A stretch of 64,000 nucleotides of DNA, taken from the NCBI RefSeq assembly GCF_000802155.2, contig NZ_JQGJ02000003.1, forward strand, positions 310,001 through 374,000, given 5' to 3'. Under the pieces are notes generated by a model. The model searched no databases and was not told the origin of the DNA. It was given only the letters and a program-made list of their open reading frames with translations. Each line of letters opens with the position of its first letter. Position 1 is the first letter of the stretch. Shown piece by piece: positions 55,171 through 64,000 of the stretch. Origin of the DNA: Pseudomonas frederiksbergensis. GTDB lineage: Bacteria > Pseudomonadota > Gammaproteobacteria > Pseudomonadales > Pseudomonadaceae. The translations under genes and the position numbers were made by a program.

Positions 55171-55588
55171 CGTACTGATCAACAAAGCCGCGAGCATCGA
55201 ACGTTGCGTTGCGAGAGTGCGAGAGGAATACGAGAAGAACCCCGCTACTTTTGCTACGGATTTCACTCGCCAGGATTCGGCCGTCCTGAACATTCAGCGT
55301 GCCTGTGAAGCGGCGCTGGATATGGGACAGCATTTGATTCGCCGTGAACGACTGGGTATCCCGCAAAGTGCCCGCGATACCTTCGAGTTGCTTTTTCAGG
55401 GCGGCTGGATCGAAGAAGGGTTGGTGAAAAACCTGAAGAACATGGTGGGGTTCAAGAATATCGCCGTGCATGACTATCAAGCCCTGCAATTGCCGATCCT
55501 GGTGGCGATCATTACCGGGCACTTGGATGACTTTCTGGCGTTCAGCGGCTTCATTCTGCGTAAGGATGCGACGAAGGCCAAGGGATGA
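55160..55588 (+). CDS. hepT: HEPN-domain toxin (HepT-like, DUF86)
   Basis: The 142-residue helical protein has the HEPN core GFKNIAVHDYQ. The RNase motif RX4HXY reads K99-N-I-A-V-H104-D-Y106, so the catalytic Arg is Lys. HepT proteins are RNases neutralised by AMPylation of the Tyr by MntA. The substitution may weaken activity. Confidence 0.82.
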   Translation: MADDVLINKAASIERCVARVREEYEKNPATFATDFTRQDSAVLNIQRACEAALDMGQHLIRRERLGIPQSARDTFELLFQGGWIEEGLVKNLKNMVGFKNIAVHDYQALQLPILVAIITGHLDDFLAFSGFILRKDATKAKG

Positions 55589-55613
55589 AGCCGTATTCGG
55601 CTCGTTGAGCCAA

Positions 55614-55658
55614 AAACGCAAAAGCCCCGCCCGGCGTGATGCCGGGCGGGGCTTTTTT
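55614..55658. repeat. 45-bp direct repeat, copy 2
   Basis: It differs from copy 1 at one base. Here it stands directly after the stop of the oprD-family gene (minus strand), where a terminator is expected, so this is probably the original copy. Confidence 0.9.
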
Positions 55659-55659
55659 A
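55623..55659 (-). terminator. Rho-independent terminator of the porin gene
   Basis: The same 13-bp stem and GTGAT loop lie 13 nt after the stop codon of the leftward porin gene. The symmetric A/T flanks allow termination from both sides. Confidence 0.85.
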
Positions 55660-55671
55660 CTTCGCTACGCC

Positions 55672-56991
55672 TTACATGAAGTTGTAGGTGTAGTTGAAGA
55701 TTACGCGAGTCTGGTCCTGGTCATCACCCACACCGCTGCTGCGGTAGCTACCGTGACGCACGGTGGTACCGAAGCCTTTCAAAGCGCCCTGCTGGATGAC
55801 GTAGTCGACACGCATGTCACGTTCCCACTCGGAGTATTCGCTCGTGCCGGAGGCTGTTTTGACGTCGTCACCACGCAGGTAGGAAACGGCAGCCTTCAGG
55901 CCTGGAACGCCCAAGGAAGCGAAGTCGTAGGAGTATTGACCGAAGGTGGTGTTTTCACCGGCACGGACAAACCCGTTGATCATGCTATCGGTGAACAGGT
56001 AGAAGCTTGCGCCACCAGCACCTTCAGGACGGCCGTTGCTGTCAACCACGTTGCCCTGGTTCAGGTAGACAAAGCCACCGTCATCGCCGACTTGTTGATG
56101 ACCCAGCAAGAAAGCACTGCCACCCAGGGTGTAGGTGAACATGGCGCTCCAGGTCTTGTTATCGACCTCGCCCGGGGTCTTGGCATAGCCATTGTTGTTG
56201 TTAAAGCGATAGCCCGCGTCGCCGTTGCGGCCATCCGAGCTGCTGTCGAAGTAACGCAGATCAGTCTTGAACGATTGGCCTTCGCTGATCGGGAAAACGT
56301 GTACCGCGCCCAGGAAATGCTGCTTGTAGTAATCCTGCAGGTTGGCGTAGTAGTACTGCAGCGTCAGGTCTTTGGTGACCTTCCAGTCAGCACCTGCGTA
56401 ACGGAACTGGTTGCTTTCCTCGGTACCGCCCGCGACCGCCAGACCAGTGCTGTTGCTCGATGCCCGACCTGTGGCGTGTTCCAACTGGCCCGCGTTGAAA
56501 GTGACGTTGTCGAGATCCTTGGAGGTGATGGTGCCACCTTCAAAGGTCTGTGGCAGCAAACGGCTGTCGTTGGCAACCAGGATCGGCAGGTTAGGCGCCA
56601 GCGCACCACCGAGGTGAGCTTCGGTCTTGGAGAACAATGCCTTCACGTTACCGGACAAACGGCTCCACTCATGCACCGCCGAGCCATTCGTGTCAGCAGG
56701 CATGTAGGAACCAGCGTTACGGCCCCGGCCGCCATCGAGACGGATCCCCACCAGTGCCTGGGCGTCGATACCGAAACCAACGGTACCTTGCGTGAAGCCA
56801 GACTTGTAGTCGAACTTGAGGCCGGTGCCCGTTTCGCGCAGATCCTCGCTGCCCGTTTCATGGTTGTCGTTATTGAAATACAACGTACGAGAACTGACAG
56901 ACGCCTTGCTGTCTTCAATGAAACCGGCGGCGCCTGCCTGCTGCGCCAATACCCCAAGGGCCACTGCCATGGCCAAGGTGGACTTCTTCAT
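55672..56991 (-). CDS. OprD-family outer-membrane porin
   Basis: The 439-residue protein has a signal peptide (MKKSTLAMAVALGVLAQQAGA). The mature beta-barrel begins GFIEDSKASVSSRTLYFNND, the OprD-family N-terminal signature, and ends with a Phe-Met strand (YTYNFM). It takes up small carboxylates, amino acids or related compounds. The exact subfamily cannot be read. Confidence 0.9.
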   Translation of the reverse strand: MKKSTLAMAVALGVLAQQAGAAGFIEDSKASVSSRTLYFNNDNHETGSEDLRETGTGLKFDYKSGFTQGTVGFGIDAQALVGIRLDGGRGRNAGSYMPADTNGSAVHEWSRLSGNVKALFSKTEAHLGGALAPNLPILVANDSRLLPQTFEGGTITSKDLDNVTFNAGQLEHATGRASSNSTGLAVAGGTEESNQFRYAGADWKVTKDLTLQYYYANLQDYYKQHFLGAVHVFPISEGQSFKTDLRYFDSSSDGRNGDAGYRFNNNNGYAKTPGEVDNKTWSAMFTYTLGGSAFLLGHQQVGDDGGFVYLNQGNVVDSNGRPEGAGGASFYLFTDSMINGFVRAGENTTFGQYSYDFASLGVPGLKAAVSYLRGDDVKTASGTSEYSEWERDMRVDYVIQQGALKGFGTTVRHGSYRSSGVGDDQDQTRVIFNYTYNFM

Positions 56992-57454
56992 GTATCGCTC
57001 CTCTCGTTTTCTAATTCTTGTGTGTCTTTGGTTCCGGTTCGAACGCCCGGAATCCGCGGATGCGCGATTAGCGCCAGACCGTGACTGGCAAGTCAACCGT
57101 AACCCTTTCGGACTACGACGAAGGTCTAACCCCGCGACACCGGCCCGAAGAATAAAGGATTTTTTATAAATCCAAATAGAATTGTTTCAACAGTTTTCAG
57201 CGCAGTTTGACATAAGAGTGCCATCACCGCTTCATCAAGCCGTGACATGCCTTATCGGCGACGCAGAGGATTACTGAACGGTCATTTCGCCAGGGATTTA
57301 CCAGACCCCGTGATGCCGGGCGACGAAATGAGTTTGCGCGCCTCCTGCGCCTTCGATCCTGTTCACGGCCGCTCGCGTATGCCGCGATCTTGACCGGTTC
57401 CAGACTAGCTGCTCATTGTCTGAAATCAAGAAGACCGCGGTAAAGCGGGGCCGC
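56992..57454. other. Region between the porin gene and argA
   Basis: This 463-bp region contains the leader of the porin gene, with AGGAG before its ATG, an AT-rich promoter-like stretch near 57150-57200, and the tail side of argA. No gene, repeat or hairpin of note is seen; an antisense 86-codon frame at 57298-57558 is not supported. Confidence 0.5.
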
Positions 57455-58753
57455 CTACAGGGACTTTTCGAAGATCTTCGAATTGCGCTGATAGTTGTAG
57501 AGCGACGCCCGGGCCGCAGGCAGGCGCTCGACAGTGCTGGGTTCGAAGCCCCGCTCACGGAACCAGTGGGCGGTCCGCGTCGTCAGTACGAACAGCGTCT
57601 TGAGCCCTTGGGCACGGGCCCGGGTTTCGATCCGCTCCAGCAACTCATCGCCCCGGCCACCGTGGCGGTACTCCGGATTCACCGCCAGGCAGGCCAGCTC
57701 ACCGGCATCCGAATCGGCGATCTGGTACAGCGCCGCGCAAGCGATGATCATGCCTTCACGCTCGACCACGCTGAACTGTTCGATCTCGCGCTCCAGCACC
57801 TCGCGGGAACGACGCACCAGGATGCCCTGCTCTTCCAACGGGCTGATCAGGTCCAGCAATCCGCCGACGTCTTCGATCGCCGCCTCACGCACCACCTCGA
57901 ACTGCTCCTGTGCTACCAGCGTGCCGCTGCCGTCACGGGTGAACAATTCGGCCAGCAGCGCGCCATTCTCGGCATAGCTGACGATGTGGCTGCGCGCGAC
58001 ACCGCCACGGCAGGCCTGGGCCGCCGCATCCAGCAGTTCGGCTTGATAGTCGCTGCCCAGACGCTGCATGTGGGCCGGGACCTGTTGCGGACGCAACTCG
58101 CGAACCAGTCGCCCATCTTCGCCGATCAGGCCTTGCTCGGCGCCGAACAGCAGCAATTTGTCCGCTGCCAGGTCAATGGCCGCACGAGTGGCGACGTCTT
58201 CGCAGGCCAGGTTGAAGATCTCCCCCGTGGGCGAATAGCCCAACGGTGACAGCAAGACGATGGAGCGCTCGTCCAGCAGCCGATTGATGCCTTTGCGATC
58301 GACCCGGCGCACCTCGCCGGTGTGGTGATAATCCACGCCTTCAAGCACGCCGATCGGCCGGGCGGTGACCAGGTTGCCGCTGGCGACCCGCAACCGCGAG
58401 CCTTGCATCGGCGATGACGCCATGTCCATGGAAAGGCGCGCCTCGATAGCGATGCGCAACTGGCCGACCGCGTCGATCACGCATTCCAGCGTCGCGGCAT
58501 CGGTGATGCGCATGCCGTGGTGGTAATGGGGCGTCAGGCCACGGGCAGCAAGACGGGTTTCAATCTGCGGGCGCGAACCATGGACCAGCACCAGGCGCAC
58601 GCCAAGACTGTGCAGCAGCACCAGGTCGTGGACGATGTTGCCGAAATTAGGGTGTTCCACCCCATCGCCGGGCAGCATGACGATGAAGGTGCAGTCGCGG
58701 TGGGCATTGATATAAGGCGAAGCGTGACGAAGCCAATTGACGTATTCGGGCAT
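57455..58753 (-). CDS. argA: ArgA, N-acetylglutamate synthase
   Basis: The 432-residue protein has an N-terminal amino-acid kinase-like domain (VLVHGSRPQIETRLAARG) and a C-terminal GNAT domain (LACLAVNPEYRHGGRGDELLE). It catalyses the first step of arginine synthesis and is feedback-inhibited by arginine. It is next to argE as in other pseudomonads. Confidence 0.95.
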   Translation of the reverse strand: MPEYVNWLRHASPYINAHRDCTFIVMLPGDGVEHPNFGNIVHDLVLLHSLGVRLVLVHGSRPQIETRLAARGLTPHYHHGMRITDAATLECVIDAVGQLRIAIEARLSMDMASSPMQGSRLRVASGNLVTARPIGVLEGVDYHHTGEVRRVDRKGINRLLDERSIVLLSPLGYSPTGEIFNLACEDVATRAAIDLAADKLLLFGAEQGLIGEDGRLVRELRPQQVPAHMQRLGSDYQAELLDAAAQACRGGVARSHIVSYAENGALLAELFTRDGSGTLVAQEQFEVVREAAIEDVGGLLDLISPLEEQGILVRRSREVLEREIEQFSVVEREGMIIACAALYQIADSDAGELACLAVNPEYRHGGRGDELLERIETRARAQGLKTLFVLTTRTAHWFRERGFEPSTVERLPAARASLYNYQRNSKIFEKSL

Positions 58754-58890
58754 GAACCTGGACCTGTAATAAATAACAGCCGAAAAAAGACGAAACAGAA
58801 CGCACAGCGGGCTGGTGGTTATCGTCGGAACAGGCTTGGCGACACGCGCGCTCTCCTCATGTGATGAATACGGGCCCGCACGGGGGCAAT

Positions 58891-60048
58891 TTAACCGGCC
58901 GTGGCCGGCGTCAGGCAGTAATGACCGATCAACTGACGCAGCAATTGCACGGTAGGTTGCAAACGTGACATTTCAAGGTACTCGCCGGGCTGATGGGCGC
59001 AGGCGATATCACCAGGACCCAGCACCAGGGTTTCGCAGCCAAGGCGCTGAAGATAAGGCGCTTCGGTGCCGAACGCCACTGCTTCGGAGCGATAACCCGT
59101 CAGCCGCTCGGCCACGCGCACCAATTCGGCATCCTCGGCCTGCTCGAACGGGGGCACCTCGGGAAACAACGGCGCGTAGTCGATCTTGACCTTGTGGCGT
59201 TCGGCGATGGGGTCGAGCTTCTGCTGGATCGCTGCCCGCAGCACCTGCGGGTCCATGCCTGGCAAGGGGCGCAAGTCGAATTCCATGGAGCATTGGCCAC
59301 AGATCCGGTTGGGATTGTCACCGCCGTGGATGCAGCCGAAATTCAGCGTCGGTTGCGGCACGGTAAATTGCGGATTACGGAATTCACGCTGCCATTGCAA
59401 CCGCAAGCCGCGCAGCTCACCCATGGCGTCGTGCATGGCTTCGAGGGCGCTGTGGCCCAGGCTTGGGTCGGATGAGTGGCCGCTGCGCCCGAGAATATCG
59501 ATGCGCTCCATCATCACGCCCTTGTGCAGGCGAATCGGCCGCAGGCCGGTGGGCTCGCCGATCACCGCAGCGCGGCCCAATGGCCGGCCGGCATCGGCCA
59601 GGGCGCGGGCGCCGGCCATGGAGCTTTCTTCATCGCACGTGGCGAGGATCAGCAACGGTTGCTTGAACGGTTGGTCCAGCAGCGGCTTGACCGCTTCGAT
59701 CGCCAGGGCAAAAAAACCTTTCATGTCGCAACTGCCCAGGCCCACCCATCGCCCATCGACCTCGGTGAGTTTCAGCGGATCGGTCTGCCACAACGCGCCG
59801 TCGAACGGCACCGTGTCACTGTGGCCAGCCAGCACCAGCCCGCCGGGGCCCGTGCCGAAACTCGCCAGTAGATTGAACTTGCCGGGGCTGACCTGTTGGA
59901 TGTCACAGGAAAACCCAAGCTCGGTGAGCCAGCCCGCCAGCAGCTCGATAACGGCGCCATTGGACTGGTCCAGCGTCGCCTGGGTGCAACTGACCGATGG
60001 CGCAGCGATCAGGGCAGCGAATTGATCTTTCATGGACGGCAAAGGCAT
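58891..60048 (-). CDS. argE: ArgE, acetylornithine deacetylase
   Basis: The 385-residue M20 metallopeptidase family protein has zinc ligands in AGHSDTVP and the CDEESS acid motif. The start MPLPSMKDQFAALIA at 60048 gives the family N terminus; the open frame runs 250 codons further upstream without support. Confidence 0.92.
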   Translation of the reverse strand: MPLPSMKDQFAALIAAPSVSCTQATLDQSNGAVIELLAGWLTELGFSCDIQQVSPGKFNLLASFGTGPGGLVLAGHSDTVPFDGALWQTDPLKLTEVDGRWVGLGSCDMKGFFALAIEAVKPLLDQPFKQPLLILATCDEESSMAGARALADAGRPLGRAAVIGEPTGLRPIRLHKGVMMERIDILGRSGHSSDPSLGHSALEAMHDAMGELRGLRLQWQREFRNPQFTVPQPTLNFGCIHGGDNPNRICGQCSMEFDLRPLPGMDPQVLRAAIQQKLDPIAERHKVKIDYAPLFPEVPPFEQAEDAELVRVAERLTGYRSEAVAFGTEAPYLQRLGCETLVLGPGDIACAHQPGEYLEMSRLQPTVQLLRQLIGHYCLTPATAG

Positions 60049-60205
60049 CGCTGGCTCCGGACTTGCAGATTGAAGTCCATCATAGAGCCATCGAGCGCAA
60101 GGATGGAACCGTTCGGCGCGTAGGCTCGAGGAGTCCTGTACACTGCACGGCCTTGGCAGCCACACCTTCCCCCGGCTGCGCACCCGATCCCTGGATTTTC
60201 CGGCC

Positions 60206-61573
60206 ATGCAGAAAGAAACCGAAATCAAACTCCGCGTCAGCCGCGAGACCCTGGCAGCGTTGCGTGAGCATCCGCTGTTGAAAAAACGCAACAAGAGTGG
60301 CTGGGAACGCCACGAACTGATGAACCAGTACTTCGACACGCCGGAACGTGACCTGGCCCGGGCCAAAGTCGCCCTGCGCCTGCGTCGCGACGGCGAAGAG
60401 GTGATCCAGACCCTCAAGACCCGCGGCCAGAGCGTCGCCGGTCTGTCCGAGCGCAACGAATACGACTGGCACCTGCCCAAGGCCAAGTTGGACCTGAAGA
60501 AACTCGAGGGCGAGTGCTGGCCCGAGGCGCTGGCAGACCTGGATAAAAAGACCCTCAAGGCGATCTTCACCACCGACTTCGTTCGTGAACGCGCCGAAAT
60601 CGCCTGGGGCCGTGGCAAAAGCAAAGTGGTCATCGAAGCCGCGCTGGACGTGGGCCACGTCGTGGTCGGTAAGCAGAAGGAAGAAATCTGCGAGCTGGAG
60701 CTGGAACTGCGTGAAGGCGAACCTGCCGCGCTGTTGGAGCTGGCCGCCGAGCTGGCCGCGACCTTGCCCTTGATGCCTTGTGATATCAGCAAGGCCGAAC
60801 GCGGCTATCGCCTTCATGAAGCGGGCAGCTACGCCCTGAGCCTGCCAGCTCCGCAACTGAGCGCCGAAACACCGCTGGACGATGCTTTCGCGGCGCTGAG
60901 CTGGCATTTGCTGGGCAGCAGCCAGCGCCTGGCCGAGCAATATCGCTTCAACGGCCACTGGCGCCTGCTGCAGGACTGGGTCGAAAACCTCGCCGAACTG
61001 CGTGCATTGCTCAGCAGCCTCGGCCAGGCCGCGCCGCGCCAATCCACCCACGACCTGCGGGTTGCCCTGGACGCGCTGCTGGAAGACTGGCGTCCGCTGG
61101 TCCAGGCCGGCCTCGAAGACGAAGACGTGCGCAAGGCGGCACCGGAGCAGTTCCTCGAAGAACTGCAAGACCCGCGCTGGGGCCTCTTCTCCCTCCAAGC
61201 GTCACGCTGGCTGCTGGCCCGCAGCTGGGCCGCCGACCGCAACACCCGTGGCAACCGCCAGGGCGCGGCGCAACTGGGCAGCTGGTTGCCACGCCTGTTG
61301 AGCGAAGAAGCTTCGTCCTTGCAACTGCAACGTTACCAGCAGCAGCCAGAAGACCTGGCCGAGCAATTGCCGCGCATCGAACGCATCCAGGCCTGGCTGC
61401 ATCATGCCCGCCAGGTGCTGGAAATTGCTGAGATGGACCGGCTCTACGGCGAATTGAACAAGCTGGCGCAATTGGCCAACGAACCGATCACCGACGAGCT
61501 TCTGGATGCGCGCAAGCAACAGGCGATCGCGGTGTATCAGAACCGGGCCTGGAAGACTTTGCTGCGCCTGTAA
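60206..61573 (+). CDS. CYTH-CHAD domain inorganic triphosphatase
   Basis: The 455-residue protein has an N-terminal CYTH domain with the ExExK signature (KETEIKLR, residues 3-10) and Lys/Arg-rich strands forming the triphosphate tunnel. A helical CHAD-like C-terminal part follows. It is the YgiF-type triphosphatase, acting on inorganic triphosphate. Confidence 0.88.
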   Translation: MQKETEIKLRVSRETLAALREHPLLKKRNKSGWERHELMNQYFDTPERDLARAKVALRLRRDGEEVIQTLKTRGQSVAGLSERNEYDWHLPKAKLDLKKLEGECWPEALADLDKKTLKAIFTTDFVRERAEIAWGRGKSKVVIEAALDVGHVVVGKQKEEICELELELREGEPAALLELAAELAATLPLMPCDISKAERGYRLHEAGSYALSLPAPQLSAETPLDDAFAALSWHLLGSSQRLAEQYRFNGHWRLLQDWVENLAELRALLSSLGQAAPRQSTHDLRVALDALLEDWRPLVQAGLEDEDVRKAAPEQFLEELQDPRWGLFSLQASRWLLARSWAADRNTRGNRQGAAQLGSWLPRLLSEEASSLQLQRYQQQPEDLAEQLPRIERIQAWLHHARQVLEIAEMDRLYGELNKLAQLANEPITDELLDARKQQAIAVYQNRAWKTLLRL

Positions 61574-61712
61574 CACCGCTTCGCGAGCAGGCTCGCACAC
61601 AGGGGTTCAGCGTTAGAGTCAGATTTTGTGACCGCTGAAATTCAACTGTAAGAGCGAGCTTGCTTCGGACGGCGATCCGACGATGGGGCCGGCCCGCACA
61701 CCTGCAGAAGCT

Positions 61713-62183
61713 TCAGCGCACCACCGGCAAACTCGTCGTGGACTTGATTTCCGACAGCGCCACGATCGAGTTCACTTCCTGGATCCCCGGCACCATCGAC
61801 AGCTTCTCGAAAAAGAAGCGCTCGTAGGCCTCGATGTCCGCCGTGACAATGCGCAGCAAGAAATCCACCGACCCCATCAGCACGTAGCATTCCAGCACCT
61901 CAGGGAAGCCGCGGATCGCCTCGGTGAATTCGGTGAAATTCGAGCGTCCGTGAGCATTGAGCTTTATTTCGGCGAATATCTGCGTGTTGAGGCCGATTTT
62001 CTTGCGATCCAGCAGCGTCACTTGCCCGCGAATGATCCCCTCCTCCTTCATCCGCTGAATCCGACGCCAGCAAGGCGATTGGGACAGACCTACCTGCTCG
62101 GCGATCTGCGCACTGGAAAGCGAAGCGTCTTCCTGCAGCAAGGCCAGTATCCTGCGGTCATAAGCGTCCAGCTCGTTTTGCAT
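61713..62183 (-). CDS. Lrp/AsnC-family transcriptional regulator
   Basis: The 156-residue protein has an N-terminal winged helix (LSSAQIAEQVGLSQSPCWRR) and a C-terminal RAM ligand domain (LECYVLMGSVDFLLRIVTAD). It is divergent from the small gene at 62312, which it may control together with its own. Confidence 0.92.
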   Translation of the reverse strand: MQNELDAYDRRILALLQEDASLSSAQIAEQVGLSQSPCWRRIQRMKEEGIIRGQVTLLDRKKIGLNTQIFAEIKLNAHGRSNFTEFTEAIRGFPEVLECYVLMGSVDFLLRIVTADIEAYERFFFEKLSMVPGIQEVNSIVALSEIKSTTSLPVVR

Positions 62184-62311
62184 AAATAAAGCCCAGATAG
62201 ATCAAAATACGATTAATTCAATTCGGCTAATCCGCCCAATCAGCCCATCTTAGATAAGAAATACCCCGGCGCCCATGTAAAGATTTCTCCCGAACTTCTG
62301 GAGACTTCCCC

Positions 62312-62650
62312 ATGCCCTCATTGGAATCCGTCAGCACACCAGTGCTTCGTGCCGACGCCTGGCACACCGCCAACACCCATTGTCGCGCTCACTATCATTT
62401 GCTCGGGGAAGCCGAGCCGGACCTGCCCTGCCGGGTGCTCAATCTGTTTGCCTTGCAAGGCCTCACGCTGGAAACGGCGCGGATCGAGCGCCTCGACGAT
62501 CTGCTGTCGATAGAGATCCTCTTGGCCGGGCTGAGCTGGCACCGCGCGCAAGTGATCGCCGAAAAATTGCGTAACCTAATCAGCGTCTGTTCGGTGGACT
62601 TGCAGGACGCCGATATTGCGCGGGCCGGGCCGGTCCTGGCGGCCGGTTGA
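62312..62650 (+). CDS. Small hypothetical protein, possibly ACT-like
   Basis: The 112-residue protein has a YHLLGEAEPDLPCRVLNLFA start and alternating helix-strand pattern (RIERLDDLLSIEILLAGLSW) that recalls the ACT-like small subunits of amino-acid enzymes. CTGGAG lies before the ATG. Its position next to an Lrp regulator supports a link to amino-acid metabolism; function is unknown. Confidence 0.6.
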   Translation: MPSLESVSTPVLRADAWHTANTHCRAHYHLLGEAEPDLPCRVLNLFALQGLTLETARIERLDDLLSIEILLAGLSWHRAQVIAEKLRNLISVCSVDLQDADIARAGPVLAAG

Positions 62651-62800
62651 GAGCATCCAGGCAAGAATTGGAAACGCATTGGTCGGGTAGTGGCCCAACG
62701 GTCCATAGGGTCGGGACTATTCTTTTGCAGAACGAGCCAGGACGCCGAAGCGTCTGTATCGCGGCTTTGCTGCATTAGTCCAATAGGAACCCGAACGCCC

Positions 62801-64000
62801 ATGTCCACCAAACACGCCACTCAGGACCGCTGGCTGGACCTCAACGACCTGCTGCGCCAATTGGTCACCCAAGGCCTCATCAGCCAGGATTCGGCCGAGA
62901 CTGCGCTCAATGCCCGCCGGCGCCATAACGCCAACAGCCAGCTACACCCATTGGAATTCATCGCCAACCAGCATCTCGACGACCTCAGCCGCCCCGGCAA
63001 GCGCCTGGACCTGGAGAACCTGACGCTATGGCTGGCCCAGCAGGCCGACCAGCCCTACATGCGCATCGACCCTTTGAAGATCAACGTGGCGGCTGTTACG
63101 CCGTTGATGTCCTACGCCTTTGCACAGCGCCACAAGATTCTCGCGGTCGCGGTGGATCGCGACGCCGTCACGGTCGCCAGCGCCCAGCCCTATGTCAGCA
63201 GTTGGGAATCAGACCTGACCCACGTGCTCAAATTGCCGGTCAAGCGCGTGGTGGCCAACCCCGTCGACATCCAACGCCTGAGCGTGGAGTTCTATCGACT
63301 GGCCAAGTCGGTCAGCGGCGCGACGACGGTCGACCAGCAACCCAGCAACCTGACCAATTTCGAACAACTGCTCAACCTGGGCGCCAGTGACCAGGAGCCG
63401 GACGCCAACGACGCGCATATCGTCAATATCGTCGACTGGCTGTTCCAGTACGCGTTCCAGCAACGGGCCAGCGATATCCATATCGAACCGCGCCGGGAGC
63501 AAGGCACCGTGCGCTTTCGCATCGACGGCGTGCTGCACACCGTCTACCAATTCCCGCCACAGGTGACGATGGCCATCATCAGCCGGCTCAAGAGCCTGGG
63601 CCGGATGAACGTCGCGGAAAAGCGCAAGCCCCAGGATGGCCGCGTCAAGACCAAGACCCCGGATGGCGGCGAGGTGGAGTTGCGACTGTCGACCTTGCCC
63701 ACCGCGTTCGGCGAGAAAATGGTCATGCGGATCTTCGACCCGGAAGTGCTGCTCAAGGATTTCGACCAGCTCGGCTTTTCCGCAGACGACTTGCGCCGCT
63801 GGCAGGACATGACTCGCCAGCCCAACGGCATCATCCTGGTCACGGGTCCCACCGGGTCCGGCAAGACAACCACCCTGTACACCACGCTGAAGAAACTGGC
63901 GACGCCGGAAGTGAACCTCTGCACCATCGAAGACCCGATTGAAATGGTCGAGGCCTCCTTCAACCAGATGCAGGTCCAGCACAATATCGAGCTGTCCTTT
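62801..64000 (+). CDS. GspE/PilB-type secretion ATPase, 5' part only
   Basis: Four hundred codons are visible and the frame is open at the window end. The N-terminal domain (about residues 1-150) resembles the MshEN/GspE-N region, followed by the ATPase domain with ASDIHIEPRREQGTVRFRID and Walker A TGPTGSGKTT. It belongs to the GspE/PilB family of type II secretion or pilus ATPases. The partner genes lie outside the window. Confidence 0.85.
   Translation, partial: MSTKHATQDRWLDLNDLLRQLVTQGLISQDSAETALNARRRHNANSQLHPLEFIANQHLDDLSRPGKRLDLENLTLWLAQQADQPYMRIDPLKINVAAVTPLMSYAFAQRHKILAVAVDRDAVTVASAQPYVSSWESDLTHVLKLPVKRVVANPVDIQRLSVEFYRLAKSVSGATTVDQQPSNLTNFEQLLNLGASDQEPDANDAHIVNIVDWLFQYAFQQRASDIHIEPRREQGTVRFRIDGVLHTVYQFPPQVTMAIISRLKSLGRMNVAEKRKPQDGRVKTKTPDGGEVELRLSTLPTAFGEKMVMRIFDPEVLLKDFDQLGFSADDLRRWQDMTRQPNGIILVTGPTGSGKTTTLYTTLKKLATPEVNLCTIEDPIEMVEASFNQMQVQHNIELSF

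Noticed and set aside
58891..60792. Long ArgE frame starting at 60792 (633 codons)
   Set aside because: The 5' part is Ser/Arg-rich and unrelated to M20 peptidases. The start at 60048 gives the family N terminus and length.

Overview
The window is a piece of a Pseudomonas chromosome, most like the P. fluorescens complex and in particular the plant-associated P. corrugata / P. brassicacearum branch. The grounds are high GC content, Pseudomonas-type gene order (spuABCDEFGH-spuI, ssuEADCBF, argA-argE), dispersed GTGGCGAGGGA-type palindromes, and a complete Hrp-type type III secretion system (T3SS) of the kind called rsp/rsc in P. fluorescens. Family assignments come from motifs and gene order read directly; no database search was run.

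Layout. 1-5702: housekeeping and hypothetical genes (DUF2868/DUF3482 GTPase pair, DUF523, 2OG-Fe(II) oxygenase, DUF2059, alpha/beta hydrolase, thioredoxin-like DUF6436). 6094-33914: the T3SS island. A single hrpS-type activator is followed by the hrpA-hrpZ-hrpB-hrcJ-hrpD-hrpE operon, the hrpF-hrpG-hrcC-hrpT-hrpV-chaperone operon, a convergent single gene for a pilin-like protein, and the leftward hrpJ-hrcV-hrpQ-hrcN-hrpO-hrpP-hrcQ-hrcR-hrcS-hrcT-hrcU operon. Then come hrpL with an overlapping acetyltransferase gene, a divergent P450/serine hydrolase pair, a lytic transglycosylase, and a chaperone-effector pair of the ShcM-HopM1 (RopM) type. 34150-36997: an AHL-acylase-like enzyme and a carboxymuconolactone decarboxylase-like protein. 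37145-47975: polyamine uptake and catabolism (spu). 48155-53586: a TetR regulator and alkanesulfonate use (ssu). 53806-56991: 1-Cys peroxiredoxin lsfA, a MNT/HEPN toxin-antitoxin module and an OprD-family porin. 57455-64000: argA, argE, a CYTH/CHAD triphosphatase, an Lrp regulator, a small hypothetical gene and the 5' part of a GspE/PilB-type ATPase gene.

Regulation of the island can be read in the DNA. A sigma-54 promoter (GG-N10-GC) lies before hrpL, as expected for an HrpS-activated gene. Six hrp boxes (GGAACC-N15/16-CCACNNA, the HrpL promoter) lie before hrpA, hrpF, the pilin-like gene, hrpJ, the transglycosylase gene and the chaperone-effector operon. Two degenerate copies lie between the P450 and serine hydrolase genes.

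The most interesting observation is the 169-residue protein at 14819-15328. It has its own hrp box, and its last 44 residues align without gaps to the HrpA pilin of the same cluster (17 identities in 42 positions), behind a roughly 100-residue Arg/Ser/Pro-rich extension. It looks like a second, extended HrpA-like protein of the Hrp pilus. Other notable points are a fused hrcQ with a strong internal start site, a divergent cysteine-containing HrpZ, the possible extension of the HrpL regulon to a P450 and a serine hydrolase, and a damaged-looking toxin-antitoxin module bracketed by a 45-bp direct repeat that contains a terminator.
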